Shown: positions 1 to 7,838, counted from the first letter of the stretch. The stretch: 34,012 nucleotides of DNA from an uncultured Clostridia bacterium (GCA_934796775.1 CAKVPH010000019.1:1-34012), one strand, 5' to 3'. Notes: a model not told the origin generated them from the sequence alone. Program-made: numbers and translations.

Positions 1-104
1 TGATTGTTTTGTTTTCTTAAAATCTCATTTTCATTTAGTCTATCGTTTAAACGATTTGTGCTTTCTTTTACATAGTCGCTATTGACATTGTTGTAGACAG
101 TGAT
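1..104 (-). pseudogene. Tail of interrupted tyrosine integrase (left fragment)
   Basis: On the minus strand the frame reads ITVYNNVNSDYVKESTNRL and stays open to the left edge of the window. This is the usual tyrosine-recombinase C-terminus, and the Y of TVY is the expected nucleophile. It has no start codon of its own. The fragment at 6413-6535 ends GHRDVKTT in the matching frame, so joining the two at the shared TGT restores VKTTITVYNNVN. It is therefore the 3' end of an integrase gene split by the element at 105-6412. The join is inferred from the two flanks, because no uninterrupted copy is in the window. Confidence 0.75.
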
Positions 105-126
105 TGTGGTTCATACGAATTATAGG
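105..126. other. Left attachment junction (att half-site)
   Basis: The shared core TGT is followed by GG, TT and the arm CATACGAATTATAGG. The recombinase stop codon (TTA at 120-122) lies inside this arm. The arm is the inverted partner of 6392-6406. Confidence 0.7.
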
Positions 127-1373
127 CGGTCGCGTTTTTGTTTATTGTGCTTAAAATCTATGCCGTTTATATTGTCTATGAGTTTATAGTAAATATGGAT
201 TATTCGGGGCTCTTTACTTCCCTTGATAAATTTGTCTATAGTTATAAATTCAATCAGTTCTAGTGCCATTTCTCGGGTTAAAACGGGTGAATTTATGTAT
301 TTTTTAACTCTTTCTATAAACTCATCAACATTTTTTGTGTTTTGTTTTATTTTTTCTATTCTTTCAGTTATTTGTGAAATTTCATTTTCTAAAACCTCTT
401 TTTCTTTTTGGTAATTATTAAGTAGAGATATGCAAATATCTTCTGAAATTTTGTTTAGGACTTTATCTTCATAAGTCGAACGGATAAGTTTTGTTACTTC
501 ATCAAGTCTTTTCGTTTTGTCTTGCAAGGCATTATTGTCAAGCATAAGATCTTCTTTTTGCTGACTTTCTTGTCTTTGCAAAAACTCTTTCCCTGCTTGT
601 TCTTCGTTAAAATTAACAAAGTTTGCTTTGGCTTTAATATCTTGCAAAATAATACTTTCTATATCTTCAAACTTAATCATATGGCTTGTGCAAACCCTTG
701 TGCCAAAAACTTTAAATCCACCACAATTATAATTTGCTTGACGATATATTCTTGGACCTTTTCGTGAATGTCTTGTATTGTTCCAACCTATGTGCATTTT
801 GTTGCCACAATCTTCGCAATACATTAGTCCAGAAAGTGGGTGGACTATTTGATTGCATTGTGCTTTGCCTTGACTTACTGACCTTTCAATTTCTTTAACT
901 TTATCCCAAAGTTCTTGTGAGATTATTGGTTCGTGCGTATTGTAAACTATTATTTTTTCTTCATCTGGTCGTTTTATCTGCTTTTTGTTTTTGTATGAAA
1001 TATTTGTTGTTCTAAGTTGTACCAAATGACCTAAATATGTTGGGTTGCGAAGAATTTGTTTTACAACATCACAAGTCCAAAGATGATGGCTAAACCTATA
1101 AGCTGTTATTCCGAATTTTTGAGTTCTATAGTCTGACGGAATTGGTATGTTTTCATCATTAAACTTCATTGCAATATGTTTTGGACTAATTCCGCTTGCT
1201 CGCATTTCAAATATTCTTTTTACATTGCTTGCAGCAGGTTCATCAATAACTGGCAATTTCTTTTCGTCTGTGCCTTTAACATATCCATATGGTGCATAGG
1301 TTGTCCTATACTTTCTGGCTTTAGCATTAGCTTCAATCACTGCTCGAATTTTCTTGCTTCTATTCCCAACATA
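120..1373 (-). pseudogene. Large serine recombinase lacking its catalytic domain
   Basis: The readable protein starts in the linker (NRSKKIRAVIEANAKARKY) and runs through the Recombinase domain (YAPYGYVKG, IFEMRASGISPKHIA, ILRNPTYLGH), a zinc ribbon (CEDCGNKM with later NCGG and CTSH) and a long coiled-coil C-terminus. The N-terminal resolvase domain of about 140 residues, with the catalytic serine (usual YxRVST motif), is absent. The frame is closed by TGA at 1374-1376, and no resolvase sequence follows upstream. The ATG at 1340 is internal to the family alignment and has no good ribosome site. The gene is most likely a 5'-truncated remnant. A DNA-binding fragment could still be made and might occupy the att sites. 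Confidence 0.8.
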
Positions 1374-1385
1374 TCACTCTCGTGT

Positions 1386-1457
1386 GTTCACCATTTGAAC
1401 ACGAGGGAATATTTTTATAAAAGAATTTTATAAATTTCAAGAGTTCAGTATTTGAAC
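1386..1457. repeat. Pair of GTTCA-N5-TGAAC palindromes
   Basis: GTTCACCATTTGAAC (1386-1400) and GTTCAGTATTTGAAC (1443-1457) share arms and the ATT of the spacer, 57 bp apart. Both extend outward: the second is AAGAGTTCA/TGAACTCTT, and the first is flanked by imperfect CTCGTG/CACGAG. They sit directly upstream of the truncated recombinase. No U-tract follows the first; the second is weak as a terminator. They look like a duplicated regulator site, possibly a relic of the lost recombinase promoter. The rest of 1341-1617 shows nothing clear. Confidence 0.4.
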
Positions 1458-1546
1458 TCTTCAAAAAATTTCACAAGAAAAAATAACCCAACACAAATTG
1501 AGTTATTTTATATATAAGTTATTAAATTCTATATATCTCTCACATA

Positions 1547-1580
1547 TATAAGGACATTTTTATTTAAAAATTTAAGGTGG
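1547..1580. repeat. Diverged copy of a segment found upstream of the intact integrase
   Basis: TATAAGGACAT followed by 23 nt matches 7537-7570 at 27 of 34 positions in the same orientation. On the minus strand both can be read as similar peptide (LKFLNKNVLI here, LNFLTLDVLI there). It may be a decayed coding or recombinase-binding segment left by an earlier element. Confidence 0.3.
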
Positions 1581-1617
1581 AAAATTAAAATTGATTTTAA
1601 TTACTTATTCTCATTTG

Positions 1618-2655
1618 TTAGTTTTCAAATTGTTTTAACCAATCCTCATAAGAAATGCCTTTCTTTTTTAAACTCTCAATTAGAGCAGTATTAAATGCAG
1701 TATCCTTGCGATTGTTTTCATCATGCTTTATATACTCACCATGTTCGTTAATTTCTATTTTTAACATTTTTGACAGCTCTTCAATTGTTATCTTTTTTAT
1801 GTCCTTATGGTTATCTTCTATATTATGGTCACAAGACAAATTTCTTTCGCCATATTCATTATTATGAACAAAATAATCACATTCTGACGCTTTGCATATG
1901 TAATTATATCCATTTTTAAATATTTCTTTTATAAGAGCAATTCTTAGTTCATAATCAGTTTCTTTTATCGTATCTGAAATACAAATTGCTTTCCAAGAAA
2001 ATCTATCAGGATACTTTTCTGCAATATTTTTTAAATCTCTAGAGAATTTTCTTTTTAATGCTTTTTCACTTAACTCACGCTTATCTCCATTTCTTTTGCT
2101 TTTATCACATAATTCCAACAAATCGCTCAAAGTTATACTTAACTTATTACAAATTTCTTTGGTAATTAACATTGAAATTTCAGCATCATCACAACTTTTA
2201 TGTTCTTGTAAGTTTGAAATATCAATTCCTAAATCGTTTACAATATTATCAAGACTTCTAGTTTTATATTTTTTATTCAATTGATAATAAAAATCTTGTG
2301 TATCATATACTTCTAAATCAATATTGTCACAATCGTATCTTTCACAAGCAATTTTTAGATATTGTATATCTGCTGTAATACTATGTCCTAATAGTATTTG
2401 ATTTGAACGAGTTAACAAATTTCTTATTTCTTCATAATAATACTTAAATGTTTTCTGTTTTTGAAATGTGTTTTCTGTGTAAGCCAAATTTATCCTTGGG
2501 TCAAATCCATCACGCCCAAGTTTAAATCTCCATTGTGGGTTTATTACTATATCTTTCTTTTCTAAAATGTTAAAGTTCTCATCTGTAATAACATAACCAA
2601 AAGAACATATATGTTTACCATCACAACATTCTATATCAAAATATAAATAATTCAC
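1618..2655 (-). CDS. DnaQ-like DEDDh 3'-5' exonuclease
   Basis: The 345-residue protein begins with an exonuclease domain. Exo I is FDIE (D7, E9), Exo II is GHSITADIQYL (D96) and Exo III is EHKSCDDAE (H152, D157), all in place for a DEDDh enzyme of the RNase T/DNA polymerase III epsilon type. Such enzymes remove 3'-terminal nucleotides from DNA or RNA. The remaining 170 residues are charged and not recognised; they may bind substrate or a partner. The start is GTG (2653-2655), with AAGGAG overlapping the stop codon of the gene upstream. It is the third gene of an operon from 5194. It could be a nuclease effector under the control of the two genes before it, but that role is inference. Confidence 0.8.
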   Translation of the reverse strand: MNYLYFDIECCDGKHICSFGYVITDENFNILEKKDIVINPQWRFKLGRDGFDPRINLAYTENTFQKQKTFKYYYEEIRNLLTRSNQILLGHSITADIQYLKIACERYDCDNIDLEVYDTQDFYYQLNKKYKTRSLDNIVNDLGIDISNLQEHKSCDDAEISMLITKEICNKLSITLSDLLELCDKSKRNGDKRELSEKALKRKFSRDLKNIAEKYPDRFSWKAICISDTIKETDYELRIALIKEIFKNGYNYICKASECDYFVHNNEYGERNLSCDHNIEDNHKDIKKITIEELSKMLKIEINEHGEYIKHDENNRKDTAFNTALIESLKKKGISYEDWLKQFEN

Positions 2656-2664
2656 TTTTTCTCC

Positions 2665-3450
2665 TTAGTTAAATACAAATGGTTTACCATAATATGGTGC
2701 ACTTAACGAAAAACTAATATAATCTGTTTCAACAATCAAATTATCATTCTTATCGTATTGATGAACTTTGTAAAAATACTTCCCAAATGCTAAATCTGTT
2801 ATAGATTTATAATACATTCCGTCTTCGACTTTAAAAATCCCCATCAATTGTTTATCATTATCAAATAAAGAAATTTTTGTTAATACTACATTATTATTTG
2901 CATTAGCAAATTTAATAGTTATCAGATTTGTTCCACAAGAATGTTTTACATTTAATTTTTGAAGAAGTTCAATCTTTTCATCTATTATAGGTGCCTTATA
3001 TAATTCAGTTTTAACTTCAATAATAAGCGGTTCGACCATATCATAGTTAAAATGAATCTCAAGTTTTTTTATCTCATTTTTAAAATCAAAATCAATAACA
3101 CAAACATCAACATTTTTAAATATTGATTTATGAGTATCAAACTCTTTTTGCCCATTATTAAAATAAACAATGATTTTTTCAACACCTTTTAACAAAGGGA
3201 CAAGACAAGCTACTTCTTGATTTTTGCTTTGATTTATAACAATTTTATCATCATCTATTGATAAATAGGATACCCCATCAATAAATTTCCAAAATTTACC
3301 CAAACTTCCTAGTTCAGCAACTAAGACATCATCAATTTTTTCATTTTTATAATCATAACTACAATGATTAGTTATAGCCTCTTTAAAATGATATGGAAGT
3401 ATTGCAAAACCATAATCATTTCCTAGCATCGTTTTTTGTTCATCTGTCAT
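2665..3450 (-). CDS. Hypothetical protein of the XRE/exonuclease operon
   Basis: I do not recognise this 261-residue protein. It has no signal peptide or membrane segment. The second half alternates hydrophobic and polar residues in short strands (LITIKFANANNNVVLTKI, FGKYFYKVHQYDKN), suggesting one or two beta-sandwich domains. It starts 1 bp after the stop of the upstream XRE gene, with the ribosome site (GGAG) inside that gene, so translation is probably coupled. It ends 9 bp before the exonuclease start. The tight three-gene spacing suggests it works with both neighbours, for instance as an adaptor or sensor, but the sequence does not show which. Confidence 0.6.
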   Translation of the reverse strand: MTDEQKTMLGNDYGFAILPYHFKEAITNHCSYDYKNEKIDDVLVAELGSLGKFWKFIDGVSYLSIDDDKIVINQSKNQEVACLVPLLKGVEKIIVYFNNGQKEFDTHKSIFKNVDVCVIDFDFKNEIKKLEIHFNYDMVEPLIIEVKTELYKAPIIDEKIELLQKLNVKHSCGTNLITIKFANANNNVVLTKISLFDNDKQLMGIFKVEDGMYYKSITDLAFGKYFYKVHQYDKNDNLIVETDYISFSLSAPYYGKPFVFN

Positions 3451-3451
3451 T

Positions 3452-5194
3452 TTATTTATCTCCTAAAATATTTTTGATTTTTTGTTTTAATACTTCTGTT
3501 CCAATCTCATCAATTTCATCCACACAACCATAATCGTCATCATAATATGTTTTATGCAGTTTAGCACCAGAGTTTAATAAAATGCTAATTGCATTAAAAT
3601 TGTTTGGTTGTACTTTTGTTAAAGCACTATCAAGTTCTTGTTGTGTCGCGGTTTTACATGCTTTTTCTATAAACCTTACATCATTATTTAAAACATCTTC
3701 TAAAAACACATAGTTTTTTGACAAAGTAAAAATTTCACTTGGGAATTTAGTCACATTTCTATATTTTAATGGTTGATTAGGTGTAGTTAACCCAAGTTTG
3801 AAATATTCGTTTTTGTTTATGTATTTATCTAAATATTTTTTATTTATTTCTAAATTATTTTGTTTATCAAAAACATAAAATGCAAAATCACTTTCAATTT
3901 TTTCCATTTCTCTTTTTTGCAAATCATTAATAATATAATTAATATTATTTAAATTTGCAAATTGAAATAATGTTTTATAATTACTATTTTTTATATCATA
4001 ATATATTTTTTCACATTCACATATTGGATATTTTTTTATCGTTTTTTCATACAAATCAAAATCATTTATTGCAATTAATTTATCTAATTCAATAATATCG
4101 TTGTGAAGTGCCAAATTCAAACTTTTTTCTTTTTGCGTTAATCTTTCATTGTGGTTTATTTTACTTGCTTCAATTTGATAGTTTAAATCTTCAATAACAT
4201 ATATGCCTTTATAAAGTGAATTATTGCCATATTTTTCTTTATATATTTTATTTGTTTCATTAACAAGTTTAACTAAATCAAATTCCATATAATTCAAAAG
4301 CAAATCAAACACTTCTTTAGGATATTCAATAAATCCTAAATATACTTCCATAACTTCCCTTTCAGGGACTTCACGCTCAGAATTCTTTTTATTAAAAGTT
4401 AATGCGTTATCAATAAGTTTTTTTGCAAGTTGCCAGTCTTTTTGTTTTATTGCATACAATACTATATATGGATAGGATAATGCAGGGGAATAATATTTTA
4501 AATCTTTATCTTCATACATAGATAATATGGTATTTCTAATATACTTATCAATGTTCTTGCCATATAATAGTAATTCAATAATTCTATCTGAGATAATTTG
4601 TCTTCTTATTGTAATATACCTTGAGCCGTTATACGCAATATAATTTTTATAAGCATTTAAATGATTGTCGATTATAGACTTTTCATATTCTAATCTGACA
4701 AAATCTCTTATTATTGACATATCGTTGCAAAGTAATCTCATATAATAGAAATTTTCTAAAAAAGCAATATTTTCTCTATAATGATTCATATAGTTATCAG
4801 AGCTTTTGAATATTTTAAGAAAAATATTTTTACTTTCATATTTAAATATATAATCAAAAATTGTTTTGCCATTCTCATCTTTATAATCAATGGACAAACA
4901 TAATTTTTCATATGAATTAACATCATCTTTTTTTGCACATAATTCCAATTTACTCATAGTTATAATTTTTTCTTCTACTTCTTTGCCAGTCATCAAATAA
5001 TCTAGTGTTACCCCGAATAATTCAGCTAGTGCAGGCAGAAATTCAATACTAGGGTCTCCTTTGTTTGATTCCCATTTTGAAATTGCTTTGTCACTTACCT
5101 GTAATTTATCAGCAAGTTCATTTTGAGTCCACCCCTTTTCCTTTCTTAATTTTGCGATTGTGTCACCAATCTTGTGTTTCTTTTGAAATAACAT
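3452..5194 (-). CDS. XRE-family regulator with long helical/ankyrin-like C-terminus
   Basis: Residues about 8-70 are a classic helix-turn-helix of the XRE family (IAKLRKEKGWTQNELADKL, then VSDKAISKWESNKGDPS). The other 500 residues are mostly helical and Asn/Tyr-rich. The end contains an ankyrin-like turn (FNAISILLNSGAKLH), and earlier stretches look like diverged repeats, so this part may sense a partner. The start ATG at 5194 has AAGGAGG at good spacing and a promoter 25-50 bp upstream. Paired CTAC/GTAG sites lie further upstream, so autoregulation is likely. It heads the operon with the hypothetical and exonuclease genes. At 580 residues it is far longer than a simple XRE repressor and may be both sensor and regulator. 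Confidence 0.7.
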   Translation of the reverse strand: MLFQKKHKIGDTIAKLRKEKGWTQNELADKLQVSDKAISKWESNKGDPSIEFLPALAELFGVTLDYLMTGKEVEEKIITMSKLELCAKKDDVNSYEKLCLSIDYKDENGKTIFDYIFKYESKNIFLKIFKSSDNYMNHYRENIAFLENFYYMRLLCNDMSIIRDFVRLEYEKSIIDNHLNAYKNYIAYNGSRYITIRRQIISDRIIELLLYGKNIDKYIRNTILSMYEDKDLKYYSPALSYPYIVLYAIKQKDWQLAKKLIDNALTFNKKNSEREVPEREVMEVYLGFIEYPKEVFDLLLNYMEFDLVKLVNETNKIYKEKYGNNSLYKGIYVIEDLNYQIEASKINHNERLTQKEKSLNLALHNDIIELDKLIAINDFDLYEKTIKKYPICECEKIYYDIKNSNYKTLFQFANLNNINYIINDLQKREMEKIESDFAFYVFDKQNNLEINKKYLDKYINKNEYFKLGLTTPNQPLKYRNVTKFPSEIFTLSKNYVFLEDVLNNDVRFIEKACKTATQQELDSALTKVQPNNFNAISILLNSGAKLHKTYYDDDYGCVDEIDEIGTEVLKQKIKNILGDK

Positions 5195-5217
5195 AAATTC
5201 CTCCTTATCACATCAAA

Positions 5218-5247
5218 ATTATATATTAAAGCTGCTACAAAAGTAAA
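5218..5247 (-). promoter_or_regulatory. Promoter of the XRE/exonuclease operon
   Basis: On the minus strand -35 TTTACT (5242-5247) and -10 TATAAT (5218-5223) are 18 bp apart. They lie just ahead of AAGGAGG and the ATG at 5194. Confidence 0.55.
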
Positions 5248-5262
5248 CCTACTTATTGTTAC

Positions 5263-5313
5263 CTACAAATCGTAGATATTTTCATATTCTAATTTTAACT
5301 CTACATTTCGTAG
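5263..5313. promoter_or_regulatory. Two CTAC-N5-GTAG operator-like sites
   Basis: CTACAAATCGTAG (5263-5275) and CTACATTTCGTAG (5301-5313) share arms, the first A and the inner C, 38 bp apart (close to 3.6 helical turns). Extra CTAC half-sites occur at 5235 and 5249. They lie upstream of the -35 of the XRE gene and are natural candidates for binding its product. Confidence 0.45.
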
Positions 5314-5335
5314 AAAATGTAAAAATGCTATATCT

Positions 5336-5359
5336 AAAGGCGTCGAATTCGACACCTTT
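5336..5359 (-). terminator. Hairpin at the end of dinD
   Basis: AAAGG (5336-5340) and CCTTT (5355-5359) enclose GTCGAATTCGAC, giving a strong stem that overlaps the dinD stop codon. There is no long U-tract, so termination may be partial. Confidence 0.45.
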
Positions 5360-6269
5360 ATTCATCTAACATAAGTTTTTTTGCATTCTTTTTTAATTCT
5401 TTAAGTTTTTTCTTTTCAACATCGCTTATACTTTGTTTTGGAGTTTCCATATTTTCTGGGAGTGTGCCGTTTACTTTTTTAATTGCTTCTCTAACAGCCG
5501 AACCTACTTCATAGTGAGCTTTTGTTGCATTATCAGCACCTTGAATAAACTCATTTTTTATCTTTTCTTCAGTTTGAGAAATTCTAAACAAGTTTGCAAT
5601 AAGTTCAGGACTTGCCATAAAATCTAATATTTTTTCGTTAGGTTTCAAGCCTTTTCTCTTGTGAATATCCGCAACTGTTTCACCACCATATAACCCCATA
5701 TATCCGGCATTTTGAAAAGTCGCAAACTCTTCATCAGTTATAACTCCAGCATTGTGTGCAGATTCTGCAAGTAATTGGTTCCATTGTTTAATATCTCCAC
5801 GAACAACAAGTCTTTTGTTATCCTCATCAAGAGAATTAAAATAGTCATTCAATTCTTGCCTTCTTGTTTGAATGGCAAAATATGTTTGCCCAATTGCTAT
5901 TATCTCTTTTCGTGGGGCGCCATTTTGAACAATCAAATAGCACGCATAACGAGAAAGTTCATAATCAATAATTGATTTTGTTTTGGTTTTCCCGACCTCA
6001 GGAAAACCTAAATTCTTTTTGTTTTTTGTTGGTTTTGTTGGCATTTCAACCGTTTTACTGACCTCAACAAAATGGTCAAGCACCTCAAATCCAGCATTTT
6101 TGCAAGCAAGCATCGCTCTATCAATAACTTTACTAAAATTTTCCCATTTAGCATATTCTAATGCTTTTTGCAGTTCTCTCGCAAGCCAATATTCACTACC
6201 ATCATCTCGTTTGCGTTTTATATCCTCAAAAGATTTGTATTCAATTGAAACAATTTCATTTTCTAACAT
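5358..6269 (-). CDS. dinD: DinD-family protein (DNA-damage-inducible protein D homologue)
   Basis: The 303-residue protein has the family signature: EYWLARELQKALEY near the N-terminus, DYELSRYACYLIVQNGAPRKE, then QTYFAIQTRRQEL and the GYMGLYGGETVADIHKRKGL block. E. coli DinD is SOS-induced and inhibits RecA-mediated strand exchange; the function here is assumed by homology. Residues 68-95 look partly duplicated (VEVSKT at 68-73, PEVGKT at 90-95), giving about 20 residues more than usual between HF and SRYACYLI. The ATG at 6269 follows TAGGAG, with -10 TATAAT at 6290-6295; no LexA box was seen. It lies just inside the right end of the serine element. Confidence 0.85.
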   Translation of the reverse strand: MLENEIVSIEYKSFEDIKRKRDDGSEYWLARELQKALEYAKWENFSKVIDRAMLACKNAGFEVLDHFVEVSKTVEMPTKPTKNKKNLGFPEVGKTKTKSIIDYELSRYACYLIVQNGAPRKEIIAIGQTYFAIQTRRQELNDYFNSLDEDNKRLVVRGDIKQWNQLLAESAHNAGVITDEEFATFQNAGYMGLYGGETVADIHKRKGLKPNEKILDFMASPELIANLFRISQTEEKIKNEFIQGADNATKAHYEVGSAVREAIKKVNGTLPENMETPKQSISDVEKKKLKELKKNAKKLMLDE

Positions 6270-6391
6270 ATCTTTTCTCCTATGTTTTGATTATAACATA
6301 AACATCATCTTTTTTGTATTCAATTTATATAAATATTTGTATTTACTTTCGTGTTTTGATTTTTACCACTTAAAAATTTAATTTCGTACAA

Positions 6392-6412
6392 CCTATTGTT
6401 CGTATGCACTGT
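6392..6412. other. Right attachment junction (att half-site)
   Basis: Arm CCTATTGTTCGTATG (6392-6406), then CAC and the shared core TGT (6410-6412). It pairs as an inverted repeat with 112-126 and directly abuts the interrupted integrase frame. Confidence 0.7.
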
Positions 6413-6535
6413 TGTTTTAACGTCACGATGACCTAAAAGTTGTTGGATTACTTTCGGATTTTCATTCATTTCAAAAAGCATATTTGAAAATGTGAGTCTA
6501 AGTCTGGAAAAGAGAATAGAGTAGTTAGCACATGC
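6413..6535 (-). pseudogene. Interrupted tyrosine integrase (right fragment)
   Basis: The minus-strand frame reads RLRLTFSNMLFEMNENPKV then IQQLLGHRDVKTT, the conserved HxLRHTF..GH region of a tyrosine recombinase. The HTLRH part is already altered to RLRL, and TAA at 6536-6538 closes the frame upstream. It lacks the N-terminal three-quarters. The rest of its C-terminus is at 1-104, so the serine element interrupted it four codons before the catalytic tyrosine. Its upstream part was lost or displaced, perhaps when the adjacent intact integrase arrived. Confidence 0.75.
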
Positions 6536-6549
6536 TTAAGGGTGAAAAA

Positions 6550-7485
6550 CTACACAGCAAGCATTTTGCCCATTTTGTTCATCATATCGGTTTTATAAGA
6601 CATCATTGAATGGGTATATCTTGTAAGAGTTACAACTGGATTTTTGTGTCCAAGAATTTCGGATAGAGTTTTAACGTCCATTCCCATTTCAATAGCACGA
6701 GTGGCAAAGGTGTGTCGAAGTGAGTGAAAGTTTTTATAACTAACTCCAATTTTGCTCAAAATTCTTTCATAAGTCCTTTGATAAGCCCTTGTTCCAACAA
6801 TTCCACCACTGCGCGTAGATATAACATATTTTGAATTAGATGTTTTCTTAATCTTTTTCAAAATATCCAACAATGCTTTTGGAAGTGGTATAACTCTGCT
6901 TGAATTTTTTGTTTTTGGATTATCTATCACAATTCTAGGCACACCATTCTCTTTTATTCTATAACTTGTTTTTGTAATACTCATAATCCCAGTTTGAAAA
7001 TCTATATCTTCCCAAGTAAGTGCAAGTAACTCTCCAAGTCTAATTCCAGTATAAAGACAAATTACAATTCCAATGTAATTACTTTTGTTGGAAGCAAGAC
7101 AATACTTTTCAATCTTTTCTTGTTCGTGTTTTTCAAAAGCCGTAACAGGTTTTTCGGTTGGACTTGGCAACTTGATTTTCTTTATTTCATCTCTTTGCAC
7201 TTTATCTAATGATTTAGCAAGTGCCATACTACCTTTCAAAACATTCACAATTCCAATAACCGAGTTGTTAGCAAGTTTTCCGTTTGTGTTCAAGTTTCCG
7301 TTTTCAAGTTCACTCAAAACAAAGTCTTGAAAAATCTCACCATTTAGGTCATCTAAATTATAATCTCCAAGTTTAGGATTGATGTGCTTTTCTATGATGT
7401 ATTTATATCGGTCATAGGTTCGCAGTTTCACAGTGTGTTTCGTGTATTTCTCTAGCCATACACTTAGCCATTCTTTAAGTTTCAT
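6550..7485 (-). CDS. Tyrosine recombinase/integrase (intact)
   Basis: The 311-residue protein has the expected layout: N-terminal SAM-like core-binding domain (about 5-90) and a catalytic domain. Active-site residues are visible: R149 (TGIRLGE), a beta-strand lysine near K191/K193, H254 and R257 (HSLRHTF), H280 (LGHKN) and Y290 (TRYTH). It should catalyse site-specific strand exchange through a 3'-phosphotyrosine intermediate. AGGAGG precedes the ATG at 7485. It lacks the AP2-like arm-binding domain of longer ICE integrases. In-frame sequence continues about 30 codons upstream without a start (DVLIKIEGQPL), perhaps a lost extension or excisionase relic. The gene lies 12 nt from the older integrase remnant, so its element end is probably near 6500-6550. 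Confidence 0.9.
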   Translation of the reverse strand: MKLKEWLSVWLEKYTKHTVKLRTYDRYKYIIEKHINPKLGDYNLDDLNGEIFQDFVLSELENGNLNTNGKLANNSVIGIVNVLKGSMALAKSLDKVQRDEIKKIKLPSPTEKPVTAFEKHEQEKIEKYCLASNKSNYIGIVICLYTGIRLGELLALTWEDIDFQTGIMSITKTSYRIKENGVPRIVIDNPKTKNSSRVIPLPKALLDILKKIKKTSNSKYVISTRSGGIVGTRAYQRTYERILSKIGVSYKNFHSLRHTFATRAIEMGMDVKTLSEILGHKNPVVTLTRYTHSMMSYKTDMMNKMGKMLAV

Positions 7486-7536
7486 ATAAAATTCCTCCTC
7501 GTATATTTTAACTTGTAAAGGTTGCCCTTCTATCTT

Positions 7537-7570
7537 TATAAGGACATCTAAAGTTAAAAAATTAAGGGAG
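7537..7570. repeat. Segment repeated at 1547-1580
   Basis: TATAAGGACAT plus 23 nt, 27 of 34 positions shared with 1547-1580. It lies just upstream of the intact integrase and may be an integrase-binding site or a shared decayed coding segment. Confidence 0.3.
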
Positions 7571-7618
7571 TAAATTCATATTTTGAAAATTTCTTAAAAA
7601 TAATTTTGATAACCATAG

Positions 7619-7657
7619 AAAAAGACCACCTACTTTTGCATTAGATGGTCTCTTTTT
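7619..7657. terminator. Bidirectional terminator left of the restriction operon
   Basis: AAAAAGACCACCTA and TAGATGGTCTCTTTTT form a stem with A- and T-tracts on both sides. It nearly duplicates the hairpin at 13342-13379. Further right, GGTCTATTTT and AATAGTAGACC (about 7722-7778) form another weak hairpin. No gene was found in 7486-7840. Confidence 0.6.
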
Positions 7658-7802
7658 ATATATTAACAAAGCCATTATAACATATATTTCAAAAATTTGT
7701 ATCTAAATTTTAAAAATTAGTGGTCTATTTTAATTTAAACTCACTTATTTAAGTCAATAATTGCAAAAATAGTAGACCTTTTTTCTTTCCTTGAAAACCA
7801 TT

Positions 7803-7838
7803 AAAAAGTCCCTTTTTATTATTCAAAGGGGCTTTTTT
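7803..7838 (+). promoter_or_regulatory. Terminator-like hairpin covering the ribosome site of the next gene
   Basis: AAAAAGTCCCTTT pairs with AAAGGGGCTTTTT with one G-U wobble, and a T-run follows. The Shine-Dalgarno AAAGGGG (7825-7831) of the gene at 7841 is inside the 3' arm. The structure could end read-through transcripts and hide the ribosome site. Confidence 0.45.

Larger units (their letters stand above)
105..6412. mobile_element. Serine-integrase-type integrative element of about 6.3 kb
   Basis: The ends share a TGT core (105-107 and 6410-6412). Outside lie the two halves of a tyrosine-integrase gene. Inside lie arms CATACGAATTATAGG (112-126) and CCTATTGTTCGTATG (6392-6406). Bringing the ends together gives a 40-bp attP with 13 of 15 paired arm positions. 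Its central dinucleotide GT falls inside the shared core, as large serine integrases require. The recombinase gene abuts one end, also typical. Cargo is a three-gene operon and dinD. The recombinase now lacks its catalytic domain, so the element is probably not self-mobile. Confidence 0.75.

Noticed and set aside
6270..6330. LexA/SOS box before dinD
   Set aside because: No sequence near GAAC-N4-GTTC was seen; only a -10 box is clear.
5983..6381. 132-residue + strand ORF
   Set aside because: It is antisense to dinD and its promoter region and has no family resemblance.
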